Position numbers and translations under genes: made by a program. The notes under the pieces were generated by a model that was given only the letters and a program-made list of their open reading frames with translations, made no database searches and had not been told where the DNA came from. From contig NZ_JAPZTZ010000004.1 of assembly GCF_027532945.1 (NCBI RefSeq), positions 248,001-312,000 on the forward strand: a DNA stretch of 64,000 nt, written 5' to 3'. The stretch comes from Phreatobacter sp. (GTDB taxonomy: Bacteria; Pseudomonadota; Alphaproteobacteria; Rhizobiales; Phreatobacteraceae). Shown piece after piece: positions 57,078 to 64,000 of the stretch; the stretch's first letter is position 1, and each line of letters opens with the position of its first letter.

Positions 57078-59225
57078 ATGACCCGCATCCCCGATTTCAC
57101 CACCATCGCCTTTACAGACGCCGCCCCCGTCGCGAGCGGCGGCGCCACTTGGGCGACGCCCGAGGAGATCGCGGTGCGCCCGGTCCACACGCAAGCGGAC
57201 CTCGCCGGCATCGACTTCCTCGACACCTATCCGGGCATCAAGCCGTTCCTGCGCGGCCCCTATCCCACCATGTACGTGAACCAGCCCTGGACGATCCGGC
57301 AATATGCCGGCTTCTCCACGGCCGAGGATTCCAACGCCTTCTACCGGCGCAATCTCGCCGCGGGCCAGAAGGGCCTGTCGGTGGCCTTCGACCTCGCCAC
57401 CCATCGCGGCTACGACAGCGACCACCCGCGCGTTTCGGGTGATGTCGGCATGGCGGGCGTCGCCATCGACAGCATCTACGACATGCGCACGCTGTTCTCC
57501 GGCATCCCGCTGGACCAGATGAGCGTGTCCATGACCATGAACGGCGCGGTGCTGCCGATCCTCGCGCTCTACATCGCCGCGGCGGAAGAGCAGGGCGTGC
57601 CGCAGGCCAAGCTCTCCGGGACCATCCAGAACGACATCCTCAAGGAGTTCATGGTCCGCAACACCTACATTTATCCGCCGAAGCCCTCGATGCGGATCAT
57701 CTCCGACATCTTCGCCCACACGGCGAAGGAGATGCCGAAGTACAATTCCATCTCGATCTCCGGCTATCACATGCAGGAGGCCGGTGCGACGCAGGACCTC
57801 GAGCTCGCCTACACCCTCGCCGACGGCGTCGAATATATCCGCGCCGGCATCGCCGCCGGCATGACGGTCGATCAGTTCGCGCCGCGCCTGTCCTTCTTCT
57901 GGGCCATCGGCATGAACTTCTTCATGGAGGTGGCAAAGCTCCGCGCCGCGCGTCTCCTTTGGGCGAAGCTCGTCAAGCAGTTCGACCCGAAGAGCGACAA
58001 GTCGCTGCCGCTGCGCACGCACTCGCAGACGTCGGGCTGGTCGCTGACCGCGCAGGACGTGTTCAACAACGTCGTCCGCACCCAGATCGAGGCCATGGCG
58101 GCGACGCAAGGCCACACCCAGTCGCTGCACACCAACGCCCTCGACGAGGCGCTGGCCCTGCCCACAGACTTCTCCGCCCGCATCGCCCGCAACACCCAGC
58201 TCTTCCTCCAGCAGGAGAGCGGCACGACGCGGATCATCGACCCCTGGGGCGGCTCGCTCTATGTCGAGCGTCTGACCGCGGACCTTGCCGCCAAGGCCTG
58301 GGAACACATCCAGGAGGTCGAGGCCCTTGGCGGCATGGCCAAGGCGATCGATGCCGGCATCCCGAAGCTGCGCATCGAGGAGGCCGCGGCCAAGACCCAG
58401 GCGCGCATTGATTCCGGCGTTCAGTCGGTGATCGGCGTCAACAAGTTCCGCCCCGATGGCGAAAAGCCCATCGACGTGCTGAAGGTCGACAATTCCGCCG
58501 TCCGGGCGAGCCAGATCGAGAAGCTGAAGCGCCTGCGCGCCGAGCGCAATCCGGCCGAGGTCCAGGCGGCGCTGGATGCACTGACCGCGGGCGCTGCCGG
58601 CAACGGCAACCTTCTGGCGCTCGCCATCAATGCCGCCCGCGCCAAGGCCACGGTCGGCGAGATGTCGGACGCGATGGAGAAGGTGTTCGGACGCCACAAG
58701 GCCGAGATCAAGGCCATTTCCGGCGTCTACAAGCGCGAGGTCGGCGCCATGAACGAGAATGTCTCGAAGGTCCAGCACATGGTCGAGGCCTTCGCCGAGA
58801 ATGAGGGCCGCCGCCCCCGCATCCTTGTCGCCAAGGTCGGCCAGGACGGCCATGATCGCGGCCAGAAGGTCATCGCCTCGGCCTTTGCCGATCTCGGCTT
58901 CGACGTCGATATCGGGCCGCTCTTCGCCACCCCGGGGGAGGCCGCCAAGCAGGCCATCGAGAACGACGTCCACTGCGTCGGCGTCTCATCGCTTGCCGCC
59001 GGCCACCTGACGCTCGTCCCCGAGCTCAAGGCGGAGCTGGCGAAGCAGGGCCGCGAGGACATCATGATCGTCGTCGGCGGTGTCATCCCGCCCCAGGACT
59101 TCGACGCCCTCTATGCCGCCGGCGCCTCGTCGATCTTCCCGCCGGGCACGCCGATCGCGGATGCCGCCATCGACCTGATCGACAAGCTCAACGCCAAGCT
59201 GGGTTACGTGCAGGCGGCGGAGTAA
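57078..59225 (+). CDS. mutB: Methylmalonyl-CoA mutase, large (alpha) subunit
   Basis: A 715-residue catalytic, cobalamin-binding subunit. [20 protein letters not shown] near the start and [20 protein letters not shown] and [25 protein letters not shown] form the substrate barrel. [18 protein letters not shown] (about residues 592-609) is the base-off B12 motif with the axial His. I chose the ATG at 57078, preceded by GAGGAG. It is coupled in expression with mutA. No MeaB or epimerase gene follows. Confidence 0.96.
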   Translation: MTRIPDFTTIAFTDAAPVASGGATWATPEEIAVRPVHTQADLAGIDFLDTYPGIKPFLRGPYPTMYVNQPWTIRQYAGFSTAEDSNAFYRRNLAAGQKGLSVAFDLATHRGYDSDHPRVSGDVGMAGVAIDSIYDMRTLFSGIPLDQMSVSMTMNGAVLPILALYIAAAEEQGVPQAKLSGTIQNDILKEFMVRNTYIYPPKPSMRIISDIFAHTAKEMPKYNSISISGYHMQEAGATQDLELAYTLADGVEYIRAGIAAGMTVDQFAPRLSFFWAIGMNFFMEVAKLRAARLLWAKLVKQFDPKSDKSLPLRTHSQTSGWSLTAQDVFNNVVRTQIEAMAATQGHTQSLHTNALDEALALPTDFSARIARNTQLFLQQESGTTRIIDPWGGSLYVERLTADLAAKAWEHIQEVEALGGMAKAIDAGIPKLRIEEAAAKTQARIDSGVQSVIGVNKFRPDGEKPIDVLKVDNSAVRASQIEKLKRLRAERNPAEVQAALDALTAGAAGNGNLLALAINAARAKATVGEMSDAMEKVFGRHKAEIKAISGVYKREVGAMNENVSKVQHMVEAFAENEGRRPRILVAKVGQDGHDRGQKVIASAFADLGFDVDIGPLFATPGEAAKQAIENDVHCVGVSSLAAGHLTLVPELKAELAKQGREDIMIVVGGVIPPQDFDALYAAGASSIFPPGTPIADAAIDLIDKLNAKLGYVQAAE

Positions 59226-59398
59226 CGGCGGCATAGCGGGAGAGGCCAGTCGGGTCCGGCGGCGGCACTCCCCGCAACCCTCCTATGCGCACCATCACAC
59301 CACCATTCGAAACGGTTGAAACGCCCTCCATTCCGGTGCAGCCTGCCAAACCAGATACGAGCCGGATCAACCGGCCGATCGATCAAGGGAAGATCACC

Positions 59399-60388
59399 AT
59401 GACTGAACTCAGCCGTCGTCACCTCATGGCCGGCGCAGCCGGCCTCGGCCTCGCCTCGCAGCTCTCCGCCCCCGCTCTCGCCCAGGCCTTCCCCGCCCGT
59501 CCGATCACCCTCGTGGTGCCCTGGGGTGCCGGCGGCGGCACGGACGCCACCGCCCGCATCGTCGGCTCGCTCATGGAGCGTGAGTTCGGCCAGCCGGTGA
59601 ACGTCGTGAACCGCACCGGCGGCTCCGGCGTCGTCGGCCACTCCGCCATCGCCACCGGTGCCGCCGACGGCTACACGATCGGCATGGTGACGGTGGAAAT
59701 CACCATGATGCATTGGCAGGGCCTCACCCAGCTCAAGCACGACAGCTACACCCCGCTGGCTCTCATGAACGAGGATCCGCCGGGCGTGCAGGTTTCCGCC
59801 TCCAGCCCCTATGCCGACCTCAAGGCCCTCGCCGACGCGATCCGGGCGAATCCCGGCAAGCTCAAGGCCTCCGGCACCGGCCAGGGTGGCATCTGGCACC
59901 TCGCCCTCGTCGGCTGGCTCGGCGCCATGGGCCTGCCGCCGACCGCCGTGCCGTGGGTGCCCTCCAACGGCGCCGCCCCCGCCATGCAGGACCTCGCCGC
60001 CGGCGGCATTGACATCGTCACCTGCTCGGTCCCCGAGGCCAAGGCCATGCTCGACGCCGGCCGCGCCAGGTCGCTCGCCATCATGGCCTCGGCGCGCAAC
60101 CCGCAGTTCCCGAATGTGCCGACGCTGAAGGAGGCCATTGGCGTGGATTACACGGTCGGTGCCTGGCGCGGCATCGCGGCGCCCAAGGGTCTGCCGGCGC
60201 CGATCGCCGAGCGGTTCACCACGGTGCTCAAGAAGATCAACGAGTCCAAGGAGTTCACCGACTTCATGGCGGCTCGTGGCTTCGGCGTGAAATGGGCCGA
60301 CGGCGCGGGCTTCGCCAAGTTCATGGCCGAGGGTGACGCCGCCATGGGCGTCGCCATGAGGGCCGCTGGCCTCGCCCGCCAGGCCTGA
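59399..60388 (+). CDS. tctC: TctC-type substrate-binding protein of a tripartite tricarboxylate transporter
   Basis: A 329-residue periplasmic protein. MTELSRRHLMAGAAGLGLASQLSAPALAQA is a twin-arginine signal, in contrast to the Sec signals of the two orphan Bug proteins in this window. The mature part begins FPARPITLVVPWGAGGGTDATAR, with VNVVNRTGGSGVVGHSAIA. AGGGAAG precedes the ATG. It heads a complete tctCBA operon; the ligand is probably a carboxylate. A hairpin after the stop may boost its level over the membrane subunits. Confidence 0.93.
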   Translation: MTELSRRHLMAGAAGLGLASQLSAPALAQAFPARPITLVVPWGAGGGTDATARIVGSLMEREFGQPVNVVNRTGGSGVVGHSAIATGAADGYTIGMVTVEITMMHWQGLTQLKHDSYTPLALMNEDPPGVQVSASSPYADLKALADAIRANPGKLKASGTGQGGIWHLALVGWLGAMGLPPTAVPWVPSNGAAPAMQDLAAGGIDIVTCSVPEAKAMLDAGRARSLAIMASARNPQFPNVPTLKEAIGVDYTVGAWRGIAAPKGLPAPIAERFTTVLKKINESKEFTDFMAARGFGVKWADGAGFAKFMAEGDAAMGVAMRAAGLARQA

Positions 60389-60404
60389 CCTCGCATCCAT
60401 CGGC

Positions 60405-60430
60405 AGGACCCGCGGCCCGCCGCGGGTCCT
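60405..60430 (+). promoter_or_regulatory. Intercistronic hairpin between tctC and tctB
   Basis: A perfect inverted repeat with 11 bp arms (AGGACCCGCGG / CCGCGGGTCCT) and a CCCG loop, without a T-tract, lies 17 bp after the tctC stop. Such stem-loops protect the upstream message from 3' decay or cause partial termination, giving more binding protein than permease. Confidence 0.7.
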
Positions 60431-60450
60431 CGCGCCCAAGGTCCAGTCCC

Positions 60451-60948
60451 ATGCATATCCCGAACCGCGCCACCGGCATCGGCCTCGCCGTGCTGGGAGC
60501 TGCCGTCGCCTATGGCGGGTCGCTGCTGCCGCCAGTCCCGGGCCAGCAGGTCGGCCCCAATGTCTTCCCGATGGTGATCGGCATTGGCCTCGTCCTCTGC
60601 GGCATCGCCATCGCCATCGGCATCGGCAAGTCGTTCGAGGAGCCCGAGGAGGTAGTGGCCTCCGAGGATGGCGCCCACGTTCCCGCAGACGCCGTCGCGC
60701 CCGTGCCGCACGCAGCACTGAAGACCATCGTGCCGCCGCTGCTCCTGCTCTTCTACGCCTTCACGGTCGACCATCTCGGCTTCATCCCAACCGCCGCGGT
60801 CATGGTGGCGACCACCTGCTTCGCCCTCGGCGGCACGTGGCGCTCGGCCCTCATCCTGGCGCTCTGCGCACCGCCCGCCGTCCACCTCGTCTTCGCCAAG
60901 CTGCTGCGCGTGCCGCTGCCGCCCGGCCTTCTCCCGATCCCCTGGTAG
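60451..60948 (+). CDS. tctB: TctB-type small membrane subunit
   Basis: A 165-residue protein with four hydrophobic helices: ATGIGLAVLGAAVAYGGSLL, PMVIGIGLVLCGIAIAIGIG, TIVPPLLLLFYAFTVDHLGFIPTAAVMVATT and ALILALCAPPAVHLVFAKLL. PGQQVGPNVFPMVIGIGL is the TctB-typical motif. It partners TctA in secondary uptake driven by a cation gradient. It ends 6 bp before tctA. Confidence 0.9.
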   Translation: MHIPNRATGIGLAVLGAAVAYGGSLLPPVPGQQVGPNVFPMVIGIGLVLCGIAIAIGIGKSFEEPEEVVASEDGAHVPADAVAPVPHAALKTIVPPLLLLFYAFTVDHLGFIPTAAVMVATTCFALGGTWRSALILALCAPPAVHLVFAKLLRVPLPPGLLPIPW

Positions 60949-60954
60949 GCCGCC

Positions 60955-62454
60955 ATGAGCACCTTCATCGAAGCCTGGCAGATGGTGCTGGCACCCGACG
61001 TGCTGCTGGCCATCCTGCTCTCCGCCATCTACGGCCTGGTCGTCGGCTCGCTTCCCGGCCTGTCGGCCACCATGGCGACGGCGCTCCTCGTGCCGGTGAC
61101 CTTCTACCTGTCGCCCATCGCCGCCATCGCCACGATCATCACCGCCTCGGCTATGGCCATCTTCTCCGGCGACATTCCCGGCTGCCTCCTGCGCATCCCC
61201 GGCACGCCCGCCTCTGCGGCCTATACGGACGAGGCCTATGCGATGACGCGCAAGGGCCAGCCGGAGCTGGCCCTCGGCATCTGCCTGTGGTTCTCGGCGC
61301 TCGGCGGCGTCTTCGGCACGCTGTCGCTGATCATCATGGCGCCGCTGCTGGCCGAATTCGCCCTGTCCTTCTCGACCTTCGAGTATTTCTGGCTCGCCTT
61401 CCTCGGCCTGATGTGCGCGACCGTCGTCGCGCGCTCCTCGCCGGTGAAGGCCATCGCTGCGATGCTGCTTGGCCTGCTCATCGCCTGCGTCGGCATCGAG
61501 AACCCGGCCGGCACGCCGCGCTTCACCTTCGGAATGACGGACCTCCTCGGCGGCATCGAGGTCATCCCGGCGCTCGTCGGCTGTTTCGCCGTGGCCGAGG
61601 TCATGCGCGCCATGTCGGTGCCGGAACCGCCGCAACTCGCGCGGCGCAAGTTCGGCTCGATCCTCGCGGGACAGTGGAAGCTGACCAAGGAATACCCCAA
61701 GCAGCAGGCGCGCGGGAACGTCGTCGGCATCATCATCGGCGTCCTGCCGGGCGCCGGGGCCGACATGGCGGCCTGGGTCTCCTACGCCATGGCCAAGCGC
61801 TTCTCGAAGACGCCGGAGAAGTTCGGCACCGGCCATCCCGAGGGGCTGATCGAGGCCGGCGCCTCCAACAATGCCTCGCTCGCCTCGGGCTGGGTGCCCT
61901 CGCTGCTCTTCGGCATTCCCGGCGACACAATCACGGCGATTGCCATCGGCGTGCTCTACATGAAGGGCCTCAACCCTGGCCCGACGCTCTTCACCGAGAA
62001 GGCGTCGAGCATGTACGCGCTCTACATCATCTTCATGCTGGGCAACATCATCATGATCCCGCTGGGCATCATCATGATCCGCCTCGCCACCTTCATCCTG
62101 CGGGCCAAGCGCTACATGATCATGCCGGTGATCGTGCTGCTCTGCGCCGTCGGCTCCTTCGCCACCGGCAACAACCTCTTCCTCGTCATCTCCGTCGCCG
62201 CCTTCGGCTGCATCGGTTACCTGATGGAGAAGAACGGCTTCCCGGTCGCGGCCCTCGTGCTTGGCATCGTTATGGGCAACATGGTGGAGACCCATTTCAT
62301 CACCTCGCTCATCAAGTCCGACGGCTCGCTGCTGCCCTTCTTCGCCCGACCGGTCTCGGCGACCCTCGCCGCGATCACGATCGGCCTGATGGTCTGGCCG
62401 CTCGCCGTCTGGCTCTACAAGAAGCGCACGCAGGCGACCGCCGCGGCCGCGTGA
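60955..62454 (+). CDS. tctA: TctA-type large membrane subunit
   Basis: A 499-residue protein with about twelve transmembrane helices. GLVVGSLPGLSATMATALLVPVTF, IFSGDIPGCLLRIPGTPASAAYT and VVGIIIGVLPGAGADMAAWVSYAMAK, followed by PEGLIEAGASNNASLASGWVPSLLFGIPGD, are the two repeated GxLPGxxxxxA-type motifs of the family. It is the translocation subunit for the carboxylate captured by TctC. The operon ends here, followed by about 100 bp with an imperfect GC-rich hairpin. Confidence 0.96.
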   Translation: MSTFIEAWQMVLAPDVLLAILLSAIYGLVVGSLPGLSATMATALLVPVTFYLSPIAAIATIITASAMAIFSGDIPGCLLRIPGTPASAAYTDEAYAMTRKGQPELALGICLWFSALGGVFGTLSLIIMAPLLAEFALSFSTFEYFWLAFLGLMCATVVARSSPVKAIAAMLLGLLIACVGIENPAGTPRFTFGMTDLLGGIEVIPALVGCFAVAEVMRAMSVPEPPQLARRKFGSILAGQWKLTKEYPKQQARGNVVGIIIGVLPGAGADMAAWVSYAMAKRFSKTPEKFGTGHPEGLIEAGASNNASLASGWVPSLLFGIPGDTITAIAIGVLYMKGLNPGPTLFTEKASSMYALYIIFMLGNIIMIPLGIIMIRLATFILRAKRYMIMPVIVLLCAVGSFATGNNLFLVISVAAFGCIGYLMEKNGFPVAALVLGIVMGNMVETHFITSLIKSDGSLLPFFARPVSATLAAITIGLMVWPLAVWLYKKRTQATAAAA

Positions 62455-62558
62455 CTGTGGTCGGCGGGCGGCCCTTCGGGTCGCCCGGCGGCACCCCGGC
62501 CCTCCTTCACAACCGTGACCTGTTTGACCGCGCCGCGCCCGGCTGCTAGCCGGGGGGC

Positions 62559-63209
62559 ATGCCGGCTTACCGCCTTGCGATCTTCGATTTCGACGGAACA
62601 CTCGCTGATAGCGCCGAATGGGGCTTCGGCGTGATGAACGACGTGGCGCGTCGCCACGGCTACCGCGTCATCGACGATGCCGAGCGGGAGCATCTGCGCG
62701 GCCGTCCCAACCACGAGATTATCCAGGCGCTGGGCGTGCCGCTGTGGAAGTTGCCCTTCATCGTCGCCGACTTCCGGCGCCTAGCCGCCGAGAACGCCGC
62801 CCGGATCCCGCTCTTCCCCTATGCCGCCGCCCATCTCGACCGGCTGCGCGGCGCCGGCGTCATCGTGGCCATCGCCAGCTCCAACAGCCGATCGACGATC
62901 GAGCGCATTCTCGGACCTGCCGCCGAATTCGTCGTCGATTTCGCCTGCGGCGCCTCGCTCTTCGGCAAGGCTCCGAAATTCCATGGCTTGATGCGCCGCC
63001 ATCGGGTCGCACCGGAGCATACCGTCGCCATCGGCGACGAGGAGCGCGATGTCACGGCCGCGCGCGAGGCCGGCATCGCCAGCATCGCTGTGTCATGGGG
63101 TTTGTCCCGTCGCGGGGCGCTGGAAGCAGCCCACCCAACCGCGATCGTCGACGAGCCGGCGGAACTGGAGCGGTTGATTCTCGAGGGTCCGGCGCCGAAG
63201 CGCGCTTAG
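62559..63209 (+). CDS. HAD superfamily hydrolase (Gph-like)
   Basis: A 216-residue cytoplasmic phosphatase. Motif I is AIFDFDGTLADSAEWG (residues 7-22), motif II VAIASSNSRSTIERIL, motif III the KAPKFHGL lysine and motif IV VAIGDEERDVTAAREAG. A helical cap (about residues 25-85) places it with phosphoglycolate phosphatase-like enzymes. The substrate is not predictable. Confidence 0.9.
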   Translation: MPAYRLAIFDFDGTLADSAEWGFGVMNDVARRHGYRVIDDAEREHLRGRPNHEIIQALGVPLWKLPFIVADFRRLAAENAARIPLFPYAAAHLDRLRGAGVIVAIASSNSRSTIERILGPAAEFVVDFACGASLFGKAPKFHGLMRRHRVAPEHTVAIGDEERDVTAAREAGIASIAVSWGLSRRGALEAAHPTAIVDEPAELERLILEGPAPKRA

Positions 63210-63212
63210 AGT

Positions 63213-63309
63213 GGTTTCCGATCTGACTGCATCAGATCGGCCGATCTACCTTGTTGTTGTATCGCACCATCTCATCCATCAACCGGTGCCCACGTGATCG
63301 GATGATGCT
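63213..63309. repeat. Dispersed intergenic repeat (family D)
   Basis: The interval between the HAD gene and the alpha/beta hydrolase gene has a short palindrome CCGATCTGACTGCATCAGATCGG (the two arms are CCGATCTGA and TCAGATCGG) and an end AACCGGTGCCCACGTGATCG followed by GATGATGCTC, a pattern I associate with intergenic repeats of Hyphomicrobiales. Only one copy is in the window. Confidence 0.5.
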
Positions 63310-64000
63310 CTAGTCGGCTGCTGGCGCCTGCGGGCCCGCGGCAGTTATCGGCTCGCTCGTCACCGTCCGCGCGCTGTCCGGCTGGCCGGCCATGGGCGCC
63401 TGCTCCTGCGGCGCCCGCAGTTCCGAGGGCAAGGGCGGGGCTTCCGCCACCTGCGGCAGCGAATCCTCGATCACCGGCGGCTGGCTGATCTTGCCACCGA
63501 TCAGGCGGACGATTTCCGGCGCCTCGGCGAAGGTGCCGTGGCGGATGAGGTCGGTCCAGCCGGTGGCGCTCATGGTGAAGACGCGCACGCCAAGCGAGGA
63601 GATGACCTGCCGGTGCTGGGGATTGCGCACATCGAGGGCGCCGACACGCTGGCGGTCCCAGGCGACGGTGGAGGAGGCGGCGAGCGCCCGGTCGTCGGCC
63701 TGGACGAAGAGCGACACGCGCGAGGGGCGTGCGATGCGCGCCATCTGCTGCCGGAACACCTCGACGTCGAGGTCGGGCGCGGCGAGGATCACCTCGCCGA
63801 GGCGCCCGCCGAGTTCGCCATTGCCGGCGATCGAGGCCTGGCGCAGGGCCTCCATGGTGAGGAAGCCGCCCATGGAATGGGCGAGGATATGGATGCGGCC
63901 GACGCCCGGCGTGCGGCCGAGGTCCGAGAGCAGCTTCTCCAGCGCGTCGCGCGAGGCGGTCGCCACCTCGCGATCGCCGGAATAGGCCAGCACGCGGCGA
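63310..64000 (-). CDS. Alpha/beta hydrolase, DUF900 type (5' end outside window)
   Basis: The frame runs from the right edge to the stop at 63310, 229 codons. RRVLAYSGDREVATASRDALEKLL precedes the nucleophile motif HILAHSMGGFLTMEAL (Ser in GHSMG-like context) and ILAAPDLDVEVFRQQM, typical of the DUF900 esterase/lipase-like family. A Pro/Ala-rich tail of about 60 residues follows. An internal GTG near 63993 is unlikely to be the real start because the family extends well upstream. No gene is seen beyond it in this window. Confidence 0.82.
   Translation of the reverse strand, partial: RRVLAYSGDREVATASRDALEKLLSDLGRTPGVGRIHILAHSMGGFLTMEALRQASIAGNGELGGRLGEVILAAPDLDVEVFRQQMARIARPSRVSLFVQADDRALAASSTVAWDRQRVGALDVRNPQHRQVISSLGVRVFTMSATGWTDLIRHGTFAEAPEIVRLIGGKISQPPVIEDSLPQVAEAPPLPSELRAPQEQAPMAGQPDSARTVTSEPITAAGPQAPAAD

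Noticed and set aside
60148..62601. 817-codon minus-strand open frame
   Set aside because: Antisense to the tct operon; composition is extremely charged and contains no domain.
1..64000. CRISPR array, tRNA/rRNA genes, insertion sequences, prophage or secretion-effector islands
   Set aside because: I looked for regular spaced repeats, cloverleaf-like conserved ends, transposase motifs and terminal inverted repeats with target duplications, and saw none. The repeats present are short dispersed palindromes.

Overview
The window is GC-rich, densely coded DNA from what looks like an alphaproteobacterium of the Hyphomicrobiales (Rhizobiales). The evidence is the protein families present (a TIGR03808-type beta-helix protein, a rhizobial-type asparaginase, many Bug/TctC solute-binding proteins, DUF2339), the short-overlap operons, and dispersed palindromic intergenic repeats typical of that order. 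I cannot name the genus. I saw no rRNA, tRNA, CRISPR array, insertion sequence or phage gene. The overall picture is a chromosomal catabolic and housekeeping region.

Layout. 1-6.1 kb: the end of a TetR-like regulator, a large DUF2339 membrane protein, a WD40 protein, a histidine phosphatase and a CaiB-type CoA-transferase. 6.1-6.8 kb: a BrnT toxin with an HTH antitoxin. 6.8-22.7 kb, the most interesting part: one long minus-strand cluster. It is transcribed from a leucine/isoleucine/valine-type ABC importer (Tat-exported binding protein, fused LivHM permease, LivG, LivF) into hydantoinase-type HyuA/HyuB, a molybdenum hydroxylase (FAD subunit plus 2Fe-2S/Mo subunit), a 6-hydroxynicotinate-reductase-like protein in frame with the Mo subunit, a MarR regulator, a UPF0280 protein and a DUF1185 protein. 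It reads as a complete uptake-hydroxylation-reduction-ring-opening pathway for an N-heterocycle, possibly nicotinate or a relative.

22.7-31.5 kb: asparaginase, class II glutamine amidotransferase, a small membrane protein, an Lrp regulator, an MBL hydrolase, BioY, an FkbM methyltransferase, SelO, a luciferase-like flavin oxidoreductase and a GntR/FCD regulator. 31.6-36.2 kb: a divergent pair, serine-glyoxylate-type aminotransferase and a fused FAD/Fe-S 2-hydroxyacid dehydrogenase, probably a glyoxylate module. 36.2-40.9 kb: two orphan Bug binding proteins around an aspartate-dehydrogenase-like enzyme, then a KDG-type sugar kinase. 41.1-54.9 kb: ferredoxin-NADP reductase, gamma-carbonic anhydrase with small secreted and tiny partners, a beta-helix protein, phosphoesterase, pyroglutamyl peptidase, aminotransferase, an M48 protease with a DsbA-like protein, the folP-folB-folK operon, and a methyltransferase/nucleotidyltransferase pair. 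55-64 kb: the two methylmalonyl-CoA mutase subunits, a complete tripartite tricarboxylate transporter (tctC-tctB-tctA), a HAD phosphatase and the end of an alpha/beta hydrolase.

How parts work together. A palindrome TTCGTnnACGAA in near-identical sequence context lies at the promoter of the ABC binding-protein gene, just ahead of hyuA, and at the promoter of the distant ferredoxin-NADP reductase gene. The known 6-hydroxynicotinate reductase is ferredoxin-dependent, so the shared operator suggests one regulon that makes both the catabolic enzymes and their electron supply. UPF0280 proteins are ApbE-like and the known reductase carries a covalent flavin, so UPF0280 may be its flavin transferase. 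These links are inferences from sequence and family knowledge, not demonstrated facts.
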